A stretch of 24,783 nucleotides of DNA. It comes from JBQTIQ01 sp052387955. Lineage in GTDB: Bacteria > Actinomycetota > Acidimicrobiia > Acidimicrobiales > JACDCH01. The notes beneath the pieces were generated by a model that did not search any database, was not told where the DNA came from, and saw only the letters and a program-made list of their open reading frames with translations. The position numbers and the translations under genes were made by a program. Position 1 is the first letter of the stretch; every line of letters begins with the position of its first letter. The DNA is taken from NCBI GenBank assembly GCA_052387955.1, contig JBQTIQ010000046.1:1-24783 (forward strand), in the 5' to 3' direction. Of this stretch, positions 6,458 through 13,027 are shown one piece after another.

Positions 6458-8893
6458 GCAGACCACGTTCACCAGTTTCGGCGGCCGGACGATCACCTTG
6501 CGGGGGGAGGTCCCGTTCAAGGCCTCGAGGACCCGGGGCGAAGCGAGGGCCAGGCGCTCGGCCTCGTCCGAGCCGACGTCGGGCTCCACCTCCAGGCGGT
6601 CCCGGACCTTGCCGTTCACCTGCACGACCATCGTGACGGTGTCGAGTGCGGCCATGGCCGGGTCGGCCTCCGGCCACGCCAGCTCGTGGACGTGGGCCCC
6701 GGGGTGGCGTCGCCACCACAGTTCGGCGGCCACATGGGGGGCGGCCGGGGCCAGGAGCTTCAGGAGGGTGTCGACCGCGAACGGTGTCTGGCCCTGCTTG
6801 TAGAGAAGGTTCGTGAACTCCATGTAGGCGGCGACAGCGGTGTTGTAGGACCACCGTTCGAACTCGTCGGTCACCCGGGCCACGAGGCGGTGAGCGGCCC
6901 GGTCGACCGCGACGGCAGCATCGCCGGCGACCTGGGGCACGGCGTCGGAGGCGGGATCGGCCAGGCGCCACAGCCGGTTCAGGAACCGTGAACAGCCCTC
7001 GATGCCCACGCCCTCCCAGTCGACGTCGTCGCCGGGAGGGCCGACGAAGAGATGGGCCAGGCGCAGGGCGTCGGCCCCTTCGTTGTCGAAGATCTCCTCC
7101 GGGGAGACCAGGTTGCCCTTCGACTTGGACATCTTGGAACCACCGAGGCGCACCATGCCCTGGGTGAAGAGCCGGGCGAAGGGCTCGCGCATCTCCTTGG
7201 GGGCGACGCCGAGGTCGGCCAGGGCCTTGGCGAAGAACCGGGCGTACATCAGGTGCAAGATGGCGTGCTCGACGCCGCCGATGTACTGGCCGACCGGCAT
7301 CCATCGCTGCACTGCCTCCTTGGAGAAGGGCACCTCGGTGGACCATGGGTCGCAGAACCGCAGGAAGTACCACGACGAATCGACGAAGGTGTCCATCGTG
7401 TCCGTCTCGCGGGTGGCGGGCCCGCCGCAGCGGGGACAGGTCGTGTGGAGGAAGCCCTCGTGCTGCTTCAGCGGCGATTCGCCGGTGGGCAGGAACTCGA
7501 CGTCATCGGGGGCTGTCACCGGGAGCCGGTCGTCGGGGACGGCCACGATCCCGTGCTCGGGGCAGTACACGACCGGGATCGGGCATCCCCAGAACCGCTG
7601 GCGCGACAAGAGCCAGTCGCGCAGCCGGAAGTTCACCTTGCGCACGCCGATCTCGTTACGCTCGAGCCATTCGATGGCGGCAGCAACCGATGCGTCCTTG
7701 CCGAGGCCGTCCAACCAGCCGCTGTTGATGTGGGGGCCGTCGCCGGTGAAGGCCTTGCCCTCCCAGCCCTCGGGGCGCTGGACGGTCTCGACGATGGGGA
7801 GCCCGTAGGCCTCGGCGAAGTCCCAGTCCCGCTGGTCCTCGCCGGGGACGGCCATGATCGCCCCGGTGCCGTACGTGGCCAGCACGTAGTCGGCCAGGTA
7901 GACGGGCACCGGCCGACCGGTGAAGGGGTTGAGGGCGTAGGAGCCGGTGAACACGCCCCGCTTCTCGAGCGGGCCCTCACCGGACAGACGGTCGATCTCG
8001 CTCTCGGCGCGCACCCGCTCGACGAACGAGCCGACCTCGGCCCGGCGGTCGTCGGTGGTGATCGCCGTGACCACCGGGTGCTCGGGGGCGACCACGCAGT
8101 ACGTCATCCCGAAGCTCGTGTCGGGCCTGGTGGTGAAGACCCTCAGGCGGGCGCCGTCGGGATGGGGGGCCCCGCCGGCGTCGCAGACGTCCAGGTCGAA
8201 CTCGGCCCCCTCCGAACGGCCGATCCAGTTGCGCTGCATGGTCAGGACCCGCTCGGGCCATTCCAGCGTGTCGAGGTCGTCGAGCAGTTCCTGGGCGTAG
8301 TCGGTGATCTTGAAGAACCACTGCTCGAGGTCGCGCTTTTCGACCATGTCGCCGGACCGCTCGCACGTGCCGTCGGCCAGCACCTGTTCGTTGGCCAGCA
8401 CCGTCTGGCACCCCGGGCACCAGTTCACCGGCGCCGTGCCCCGGTAGGCGAGGCCGGCCTCCAACAGGCGCAGGAAGATCCACTGCGTCCAGCGGATGTA
8501 GCCGGGGTCGTGGCTGGTGACGACCCGGCGCCAGTCGTAGGCGGCGCCGATCCGCTGCAGCGAGGCCGTCAACTGAGCGATGCGTTGGTCGGTGAACGCC
8601 CTCGGGTGGGCACCGGTGCGGATGGCGGCGTTCTCGGCCGGCAGCCCGAACGAGTCGAACCCGATCGGGCTGAGCACGCCCCAGCCCCGCATGGTCCGGT
8701 AGCGCACGATCAAGTCACCGAAGGTGTAGTTGCGCACGTGGCCCATGTGCGCCGGCCCGGACGGGTAGGGGTACATGCACAGGACGTACAGCGGCGGACG
8801 AGGGTCGTCGTTGTCGACCTCGTAGGTCCCCTCGTCCCGCCAGTAGGCCTGCCACTTGCGTTCTGTTGCCTGTACGTCGTATTCGGCGGCCAT
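6455..8893 (-). CDS. leuS: Leucyl-tRNA synthetase
   Basis: An 812-aa class I aminoacyl-tRNA synthetase charging tRNA-Leu in the cytoplasm. The HIGH-type motif is HMGH at residues 49-52 (after PYPSGPA). A Cys-containing zinc-type insertion follows (CPGCQTVLANEQVLADGTC). The CP1 editing domain has the Thr-rich TTRPDTSFG and GTGAIMAVPGEDQRDWDFA. The catalytic lysine motif KMSKS is at 587-591, with the anticodon-binding and C-terminal domains beyond. The length is slightly below E. coli LeuS but all core domains are present. The start ATG 8893 gives the canonical N-terminus (YDVQATERKWQAYW). TACGAT lies 9 nt before the ATG, so the leader would be only 2-3 nt. The C-terminal codons run into a copy of the hairpin repeat. 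Confidence 0.97.
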   Translation of the reverse strand: MAAEYDVQATERKWQAYWRDEGTYEVDNDDPRPPLYVLCMYPYPSGPAHMGHVRNYTFGDLIVRYRTMRGWGVLSPIGFDSFGLPAENAAIRTGAHPRAFTDQRIAQLTASLQRIGAAYDWRRVVTSHDPGYIRWTQWIFLRLLEAGLAYRGTAPVNWCPGCQTVLANEQVLADGTCERSGDMVEKRDLEQWFFKITDYAQELLDDLDTLEWPERVLTMQRNWIGRSEGAEFDLDVCDAGGAPHPDGARLRVFTTRPDTSFGMTYCVVAPEHPVVTAITTDDRRAEVGSFVERVRAESEIDRLSGEGPLEKRGVFTGSYALNPFTGRPVPVYLADYVLATYGTGAIMAVPGEDQRDWDFAEAYGLPIVETVQRPEGWEGKAFTGDGPHINSGWLDGLGKDASVAAAIEWLERNEIGVRKVNFRLRDWLLSRQRFWGCPIPVVYCPEHGIVAVPDDRLPVTAPDDVEFLPTGESPLKQHEGFLHTTCPRCGGPATRETDTMDTFVDSSWYFLRFCDPWSTEVPFSKEAVQRWMPVGQYIGGVEHAILHLMYARFFAKALADLGVAPKEMREPFARLFTQGMVRLGGSKMSKSKGNLVSPEEIFDNEGADALRLAHLFVGPPGDDVDWEGVGIEGCSRFLNRLWRLADPASDAVPQVAGDAAVAVDRAAHRLVARVTDEFERWSYNTAVAAYMEFTNLLYKQGQTPFAVDTLLKLLAPAAPHVAAELWWRRHPGAHVHELAWPEADPAMAALDTVTMVVQVNGKVRDRLEVEPDVGSDEAERLALASPRVLEALNGTSPRKVIVRPPKLVNVVC

Positions 8894-8902
8894 GAGTGCC
8901 CG

Positions 8903-8908
8903 ATCGTA
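8903..8908 (-). promoter_or_regulatory. -10 box of leuS, near-leaderless
   Basis: Minus-strand TACGAT is followed by 9 nt and then the leuS ATG. AAGGGAGG lies upstream of this box and so would not be on the mRNA if transcription starts here. If an upstream promoter is used instead, that element is still too far from the ATG to serve as a ribosome-binding site. Confidence 0.4.
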
Positions 8909-8966
8909 CGGCCTCCCTTGACCCGACTCTCGCCCCAGCCATGACGGCGGCGCCCCGGTCGCGAGC

Positions 8967-8972
8967 TATGTT
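8967..8972 (+). promoter_or_regulatory. -10 box of tRNA-Ala
   Basis: TATGTT ends 14 nt before the mature tRNA 5' end, leaving room for a short 5' leader to be removed by RNase P. No convincing -35 hexamer was seen at 16-19 nt. Confidence 0.4.
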
Positions 8973-8986
8973 GTCGGTCCCGCTTG

Positions 8987-9062
<76 letters not shown>

Positions 9063-9101
9063 CGGGGAGACGCTCTGGTCAGACCCCCGGCGCCGGCACC
9101 C

Positions 9102-9491
9102 TCAACCGCCGGCCAACGCCTCCGGGCCGACGGTCGGCTCTTCCCACACCCGGGGGACGTCGCGCCACAGCCGCTCGAGGTCGTAGTAGTCGCGGGCCTC
9201 CTGCACGAACACGTGGACCACGAAGTACGCGTAGTCGATGAGCACCCAGCGCATGTCGTCGAGCCCTTCGGTACGCGCCGGCCTCGGGCCCCCGGCAGCC
9301 GACAGCTGCGCCTCGACCTCCTCGGCGATGGCCCGTACCAGGCGGGTGTTGGGGGCGCTGGCGATGACGAAGAAGTCGGTGATGGCGAGGACCTCCCCCA
9401 CGGCCAGCACCACCGGGCGGGTGGCGCTCTTCGAGAGGGCGGCCTCGGCGGCCGCAACCGCCCAACGCGACGAAGCTTCGGTCAGTGTCAT
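9102..9491 (-). CDS. rsfS: Ribosome silencing factor RsfS
   Basis: A 129-aa protein of the RsfS/Iojap/DUF143 family, which binds ribosomal protein uL14 and blocks 30S-50S joining during starvation. Landmarks in order are the DFFVIASAPNTRLVRAIAEE region, the short Gly/Pro-rich loop, WVLIDYAYFVVHVF, and the C-terminal ARDYYDLERLW. The start ATG 9491 lies one base after the nadD stop (TGA-G-ATG), with GGAG about 9 nt upstream, so it is translationally coupled to nadD. The nadD-rsfS pair is a conserved bacterial arrangement. Confidence 0.95.
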   Translation of the reverse strand: MTLTEASSRWAVAAAEAALSKSATRPVVLAVGEVLAITDFFVIASAPNTRLVRAIAEEVEAQLSAAGGPRPARTEGLDDMRWVLIDYAYFVVHVFVQEARDYYDLERLWRDVPRVWEEPTVGPEALAGG

Positions 9492-9492
9492 C

Positions 9493-10089
9493 TCACGCTC
9501 CGGTGGTGACCGTAGGGGTTGCGTCTCGGTAGAGGCCCCGACCCTCGATGCAGGCGATCACCGGAGGGGTGAGGAGATAGTCGAGGGGACGGCCGTCAGC
9601 GACCCGGGCGCGCAGGTCAGTGCTCGACACGTCGAGCCGGGGGGTCTCGACCGCAGTCCACGACCATCCCTCGGGCGGGCGTCCATGGTCGGTGCCGGGG
9701 CGGGTCACGACCACGATGTGGGCCCGCCGCCGGACCTCGTCGACCCGCTCCCACGTCGGCAGGCCGACAGCGGCATCGCTGCCGAGGACCAAGAAGAGCT
9801 CGGCGGCGGGGAATCGTTGCTGCAGGGCAGCGAGCGTATCGGCGGTGTACGAGGTCCCGCCCCGTTCGATCTCCAGGGCGCTGGCCTCGAGGCCGTCGAC
9901 GTCGGCCACCGCGGCGGCGACCATCGCCATCCGGTCCGGCGCCGCCGACAGCTTGCGGTCCGACTTCTGCCATGGGTCGTTGGCCACGACCAACAGGACA
10001 CGGTCGAGCCCCACTGCGTGGCGCACGTTGACGGCCGTGACCAGATGGCCGACGTGGGGCGGGTCGAACGTGCCACCGAAGACGCCCAC
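9493..10089 (-). CDS. nadD: Nicotinate-nucleotide adenylyltransferase
   Basis: A 198-aa enzyme of NAD biosynthesis that adenylates nicotinate mononucleotide. The nucleotidyltransferase signature GGTFDPPHVGH is at the N-terminus, LGSDA in the middle, and the SSTDLR (SSTxxR) ATP-binding motif near the C-terminus. I choose GTG 10089 because GGGAGGAGG lies just upstream (4-nt gap from the last AGG) and the protein then begins at VGVFGGTFD, as in most NadD proteins. GTG 10125 (VTTRPP) and TTG 10149 are in-frame alternatives. It is followed by rsfS with a 1-nt gap. Upstream lies a repeat with a long hairpin (10154-10275). Confidence 0.95.
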   Translation of the reverse strand: MGVFGGTFDPPHVGHLVTAVNVRHAVGLDRVLLVVANDPWQKSDRKLSAAPDRMAMVAAAVADVDGLEASALEIERGGTSYTADTLAALQQRFPAAELFLVLGSDAAVGLPTWERVDEVRRRAHIVVVTRPGTDHGRPPEGWSWTAVETPRLDVSSTDLRARVADGRPLDYLLTPPVIACIEGRGLYRDATPTVTTGA

Positions 10090-10153
10090 CCGGCCTCCTC
10101 CCGCCGCAGGCGGGCGGGTAGTCACGAAGCGCCGCCGGCAGTGCCGCAAGTCA

Positions 10154-10275
10154 ATCTGCTCGGTCCCGAGAAGGCTTGACGTTGTGACAAGTTCCGGGAC
10201 CGAGCAGATGCCGACCGAGCGACCGCCAGGGAGCCGGGCGGCGATGGGGGCCGGGAGGGCGCAGCCCCCCAGCTA
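10154..10275 (-). repeat. Hairpin repeat family, subfamily C, copy 1 with 15-bp perfect stem
   Basis: Perfect arms ATCTGCTCGGTCCCG (10154-10168) and its complement (10195-10209) enclose a 26-nt loop containing TTGTGACAA and a CTTG/CAAG mini-stem. Next comes the family core (on the minus strand, CATCGCCGCCCGGCTCCCTG) and then the G-run/CTGCG/C-run hairpin. Copy 2 at 24605-24722 has identical arms and differs by one base in the loop. The element fills the space upstream of nadD. Confidence 0.85.
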
Positions 10276-10376
10276 GCGGCACGTTCGGGAAGCTTCGGGG
10301 TGATCCGCACGCTTTCAGTCTGGCAGGGGGAGAAGCGGGAAGGAACGTCCTGAGGTGCGAGTGCAGCGTGCGCTTC
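10276..10376. other. Intergenic stretch with nothing recognised
   Basis: About 100 bp between two repeat copies in the 422-bp nadD-sigma divergent gap. It contains a short palindrome GAAGCTTC at 10289-10296 but no ORF with domain-like sequence and no clear promoter. Confidence 0.4.
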
Positions 10377-10438
10377 AGGCCGACGGAGGAGCACCAGCTC
10401 TCCGGTCGGCGATGAGTGTGGGGCGCAGCCCCACGGGG
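10377..10438 (-). repeat. Hairpin repeat family, subfamily A, diverged copy upstream of the sigma factor
   Basis: The hairpin GTGGGGC-GCA-GCCCCAC (10418-10434) has an adjacent core which, read on the minus strand, contains CACTCATCGCCG, GAGAGCTGGTGCTC and CGTCGG. It aligns with the copy at 6401-6457. Confidence 0.6.
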
Positions 10439-10511
10439 AAATCGAAGCGAGGCTCGGATCCACCAGAAACCGGGAATGACATCGCAGTGATTCACGTTGA
10501 AGGCCGTTGCC

Positions 10512-11342
10512 ATGAGTGATTCTGTAGGTCTGTACCTGAACGAGATCGGGCTGGTCCCCCTCTTGACCGCGGCGGAGGAGCGCGAGCTCTCCCAAGTGAT
10601 CGAACGAGGTCGGGACGCGGCCAGCCATCTGGACAAGGGCGAACGTGACACGCAGCTGCGTCGGGCCGTGAAGGACGCCGCCGCGGCCAAGGACCGGTTC
10701 ATCCGGGCCAACCTCCGTCTCGTCGTCAGTGTCGCCCGGCGCTACCCGCTCCCCCCGGGCATGGAGCTCCTGGACCTGATCCAGGAGGGCAACCTGGGCC
10801 TCGAACACGCCGTCGACAAGTTCGATTGGCGCAAGGGCTTCAAGTTCTCGACGTACGCCACCTTCTGGATCCGCCAGGCCATCGGCCGGGCCCTCGACCA
10901 GAAGGCCAGCCTGGTCAGGCTTCCGGGCGACCGTTCGGCCAGTTTGCGAGCGGCGCTACGGGCGTCGTCGGGCGACTCCGACGAGCTCGACGACGAGCAC
11001 TCGCGGCTGCACCGCCTGACCACTCCCACCTCGCTCGACCGCCCGGTGGGCGACGACGACGGCTCGCAGCTCATCGACCTGATCGCCGACGCCAAGCCCG
11101 GCCCGGAGGAGATGGTCATCGAGCACGAGCACGAGCGCTTGGTCACCGGCTTACTCGACGTGCTCGACGATCGGGCCCGCTATGCGGTCGAGCAGCGCTT
11201 CGGCCTCGTCGACGGGCGCAAGCGCAGTTATCGCGAGGTCGGTGAGGAGCTCGGTGTCACCGCCGAGGCCGCCCGTCGCCTCGTGAAGCGGGCGGTCAAC
11301 GCCGTCCGCGAGGAAGCCGCCGCCAGGGTCGACGCGGCCTGA
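10512..11342 (+). CDS. RNA polymerase sigma-70 family factor (group 2-like)
   Basis: A 276-aa sigma factor that would direct RNA polymerase to a promoter set. Region 1.2 is at the N-terminus (LYLNEIGLVPLLTAAEE). Region 2 carries RFIRANLRLVVSVARRY, LDLIQEGNLGL and FSTYATFWIRQAIGRAL. Region 3 follows, and region 4 has the helix-turn-helix SYREVGEELGVTAEAARRLV. It lacks the long N-terminal region 1.1 of a housekeeping RpoD/HrdB, so a non-essential group 2 factor is most likely. Start ATG 10512 is preceded by AAGG 8 nt upstream; a TTG five codons earlier is less likely. A strong hairpin pair follows the stop. The regulon cannot be told from sequence here. Confidence 0.85.
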   Translation: MSDSVGLYLNEIGLVPLLTAAEERELSQVIERGRDAASHLDKGERDTQLRRAVKDAAAAKDRFIRANLRLVVSVARRYPLPPGMELLDLIQEGNLGLEHAVDKFDWRKGFKFSTYATFWIRQAIGRALDQKASLVRLPGDRSASLRAALRASSGDSDELDDEHSRLHRLTTPTSLDRPVGDDDGSQLIDLIADAKPGPEEMVIEHEHERLVTGLLDVLDDRARYAVEQRFGLVDGRKRSYREVGEELGVTAEAARRLVKRAVNAVREEAAARVDAA

Positions 11343-11373
11343 CGGCAAGCGGGGGACGTTCGCCCACTGCCCC

Positions 11374-11403
11374 GCCGGTGCGCCAACCCCCAGGCGCACC
11401 GGC
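11374..11403 (+). terminator. Hairpin terminator after the sigma-factor gene
   Basis: GCCGGTGCGCC and GGCGCACCGGC form a perfect 11-bp stem with an 8-nt loop, starting 31 nt after the stop codon. There is no T tract. A second, fully palindromic 18-mer (GCAGGGCTCGAGCCCTGC, 11404-11421) follows at once. Confidence 0.6.
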
Positions 11404-11421
11404 GCAGGGCTCGAGCCCTGC
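11404..11421. repeat. 18-bp perfect palindrome adjacent to the terminator
   Basis: GCAGGGCTCGAGCCCTGC reads the same on both strands. It may be a second terminator stem, since tandem hairpins are common in high-GC genomes, or a protein-binding site upstream of the DAHP synthase gene at 11479. Confidence 0.6.
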
Positions 11422-11478
11422 CCGCAGGCTCAGGCTTTCGGCTTTGCGCTGACCCCGCGAACCAGTCACCCTTTTGAG

Positions 11479-12825
11479 GTGCCCGCGACCTGGACGCCGC
11501 GCTCGTGGCGAGAGCTGCCCGCAGCCCAACAGCCTCACTGGCCCGACGAAGCTGCGTTCGACCGCGTGCTGAAGCAGCTCTTCACGCTCCCTCCCCTCGT
11601 GTTCGCCGGCGAGGCCCGCATCCTCACCACCGAGTTGGCCCGAGTCGCCGCCGGCGAGGCGTTCCTGCTCCAGGCCGGCGACTGCGCCGAGTCGTTCGAC
11701 ACGTTCTCGGCCGACAACATCCGGGACAAGCTCAAGATCATCCTCCAGATGGCGGTGGTGCTCACCTACTCGTCGGGGGTCCCGTCGGTGAAGGTGGGCC
11801 GCATCGCCGGCCAGTTCGCCAAGCCCCGCTCGTCGCCCATGGAGACGGTCGCCGACACCGAACTGCCCGTGTTCCGGGGCCACATGGTCAACGACATCGC
11901 CTTCTCGCTCGCGGCCCGGACCCCCGACGCCGAGCGTCTGCTGTCGGTGTACCACCAGTCGTCGTCGACGCTGAACCTGCTGCGTGCGTTCACCAAGGGC
12001 GGCTTCGCCGACCTTTCCCGGGTACACCAGTGGAACCAGGACTTCGTGGCCTCCAGCCGGGAGGGGCAGCGTTACGAGCACCTCGCCCGCGAGATCGACC
12101 GGGCGCTCCGGTTCATGAAGGCGTGCGGGTTCGACACCGAGTCGGAGCCCAAGCTCCACGAGTCCGACTTCTACACCAGCCACGAGGCGCTGATCCTCGG
12201 CTACGAGGAGGCGCTCACCCGTCAGGACTCGCTCACCGGCGCCTGGTACGACTGCTCGGCCCACATGTTGTGGATCGGTGAGCGGACCCGCCAGCTCGAC
12301 GGCGCCCACGTCGAGTTCCTCGCCGGCGTCGGCAACCCGATCGGCGTCAAGCTCGGTCCCAACGTCAGCGTCGAAGGGGCCCTGGCCCTGTGCGAGCGGC
12401 TCAACCCACAACGGGTCCCGGGCCGGCTCACGTTCATCACCCGGATGGGCGCGGGCTCGGTGGCCGCGGCCCTGCCCCCGCTGCTCGAGGCCGTCACCGA
12501 GGCCGGCCACCCGGTGGTGTGGGCGTGCGACCCGATGCACGGGAACACCTTCACCAGCTCGACCGGGCGCAAGACCCGGCACTTCGACGCCATCGTGGCC
12601 GAGCTGGGCGGGTTCTTCGCCGCCCACCGCCAGTGCGGTACCTGGCCCGGTGGCGTTCACGTCGAGCTCACCGGCGACGACGTCACCGAATGCCTGGGCG
12701 GAGCGGAGGCCGTCGCCGACGCCGACCTCGACCATCGCTACGAGACGATGTGCGATCCCCGGCTCAACGGTCGTCAGTCCCTCGACCTGGCTTTCCGGGT
12801 GGCGGAGTTCCTGCGAGGCGGGTGA
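11479..12825 (+). CDS. Class II 3-deoxy-7-phosphoheptulonate (DAHP) synthase
   Basis: A 448-aa enzyme that condenses phosphoenolpyruvate and erythrose 4-phosphate, the first step of the shikimate pathway. It is of the plant/actinobacterial class II type: W-rich N-terminus (TWTPRSWRELPAAQQPHW), the metal-binding QAGDCAESF, KVGRIAGQFAKPRS, GNPIGVKLGP, VWACDPMHGNT and the C-terminal CDPRLNGRQSL. Length and order match M. tuberculosis AroG. The start GTG 11479 gives the standard N-terminus; GAGG directly before it is a poor ribosome-binding site because it abuts the start. It lies alone after the sigma-factor terminator, so its promoter is probably in 11422-11478, but I could not fix one. Confidence 0.95.
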   Translation: MPATWTPRSWRELPAAQQPHWPDEAAFDRVLKQLFTLPPLVFAGEARILTTELARVAAGEAFLLQAGDCAESFDTFSADNIRDKLKIILQMAVVLTYSSGVPSVKVGRIAGQFAKPRSSPMETVADTELPVFRGHMVNDIAFSLAARTPDAERLLSVYHQSSSTLNLLRAFTKGGFADLSRVHQWNQDFVASSREGQRYEHLAREIDRALRFMKACGFDTESEPKLHESDFYTSHEALILGYEEALTRQDSLTGAWYDCSAHMLWIGERTRQLDGAHVEFLAGVGNPIGVKLGPNVSVEGALALCERLNPQRVPGRLTFITRMGAGSVAAALPPLLEAVTEAGHPVVWACDPMHGNTFTSSTGRKTRHFDAIVAELGGFFAAHRQCGTWPGGVHVELTGDDVTECLGGAEAVADADLDHRYETMCDPRLNGRQSLDLAFRVAEFLRGG

Positions 12826-12951
12826 GCGACCGAGGCACTGTGTCGTCGGCGTTCCCGGGCCACGTAGGCCGCGCCGACCGCACCTTCGCTGGCGCTCCGG
12901 TGCTCGCATCGCCACGCAGGCCCAGATCACGCCGTTGTTTCGACGGGAATG

Positions 12952-12980
12952 TTGACCGTCGTACTCAGGTTTGGGACACT
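12952..12980 (+). promoter_or_regulatory. Candidate promoter of the sulfite reductase-cysH operon
   Basis: TTGACC (12952-12957) and GACACT (12975-12980) are 17 nt apart, giving a start near 12987 and a leader of about 40 nt with a GGAGGAG ribosome-binding site. The rest of the 202-bp gap (12826-12951) shows nothing I can identify. Confidence 0.35.
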
Positions 12981-12987
12981 CGAATCC

Positions 12988-13002
12988 TGATTGTCTCAGT
13001 CA
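12988..13002. promoter_or_regulatory. Candidate operator palindrome at the sulfite reductase transcription start
   Basis: TGATTGTCTCAGTCA has matching half sites, TGAnTG and CAnTCA, separated by 3 nt. It sits just after the candidate -10, where a repressor of sulfur or nitrogen assimilation could bind. The regulator is unknown. Confidence 0.25.
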
Positions 13003-13027
13003 GCTTTCCCGACCGGAGGAGCTCGCC

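Noticed and set aside
7052..8944. A 630-codon plus-strand frame opposite leuS
   Set aside because: It is antisense to complete leuS motifs and has no family resemblance.
10122..10808. A minus-strand frame through the 10154 repeat, sharing a Pro/Arg/Ser-rich segment with one at 24429-24749
   Set aside because: The shared peptide comes only from the duplicated repeat DNA. Neither frame has a ribosome-binding site or a domain, and both run antisense into real genes.
11296..12930. A 544-codon minus-strand frame opposite the DAHP synthase gene
   Set aside because: The sense strand encodes an unmistakable class II DAHP synthase. The antisense frame is low-complexity Gly/Val/Glu sequence.
12880..12935. 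A possible further degraded copy of the hairpin repeat (TTCGCTGGCGCTC and GTGCTCGCATCGCC)
   Set aside because: There is some likeness to the core, but the G/C-run hairpin is missing and the match is too short to separate from chance in GC-rich DNA.
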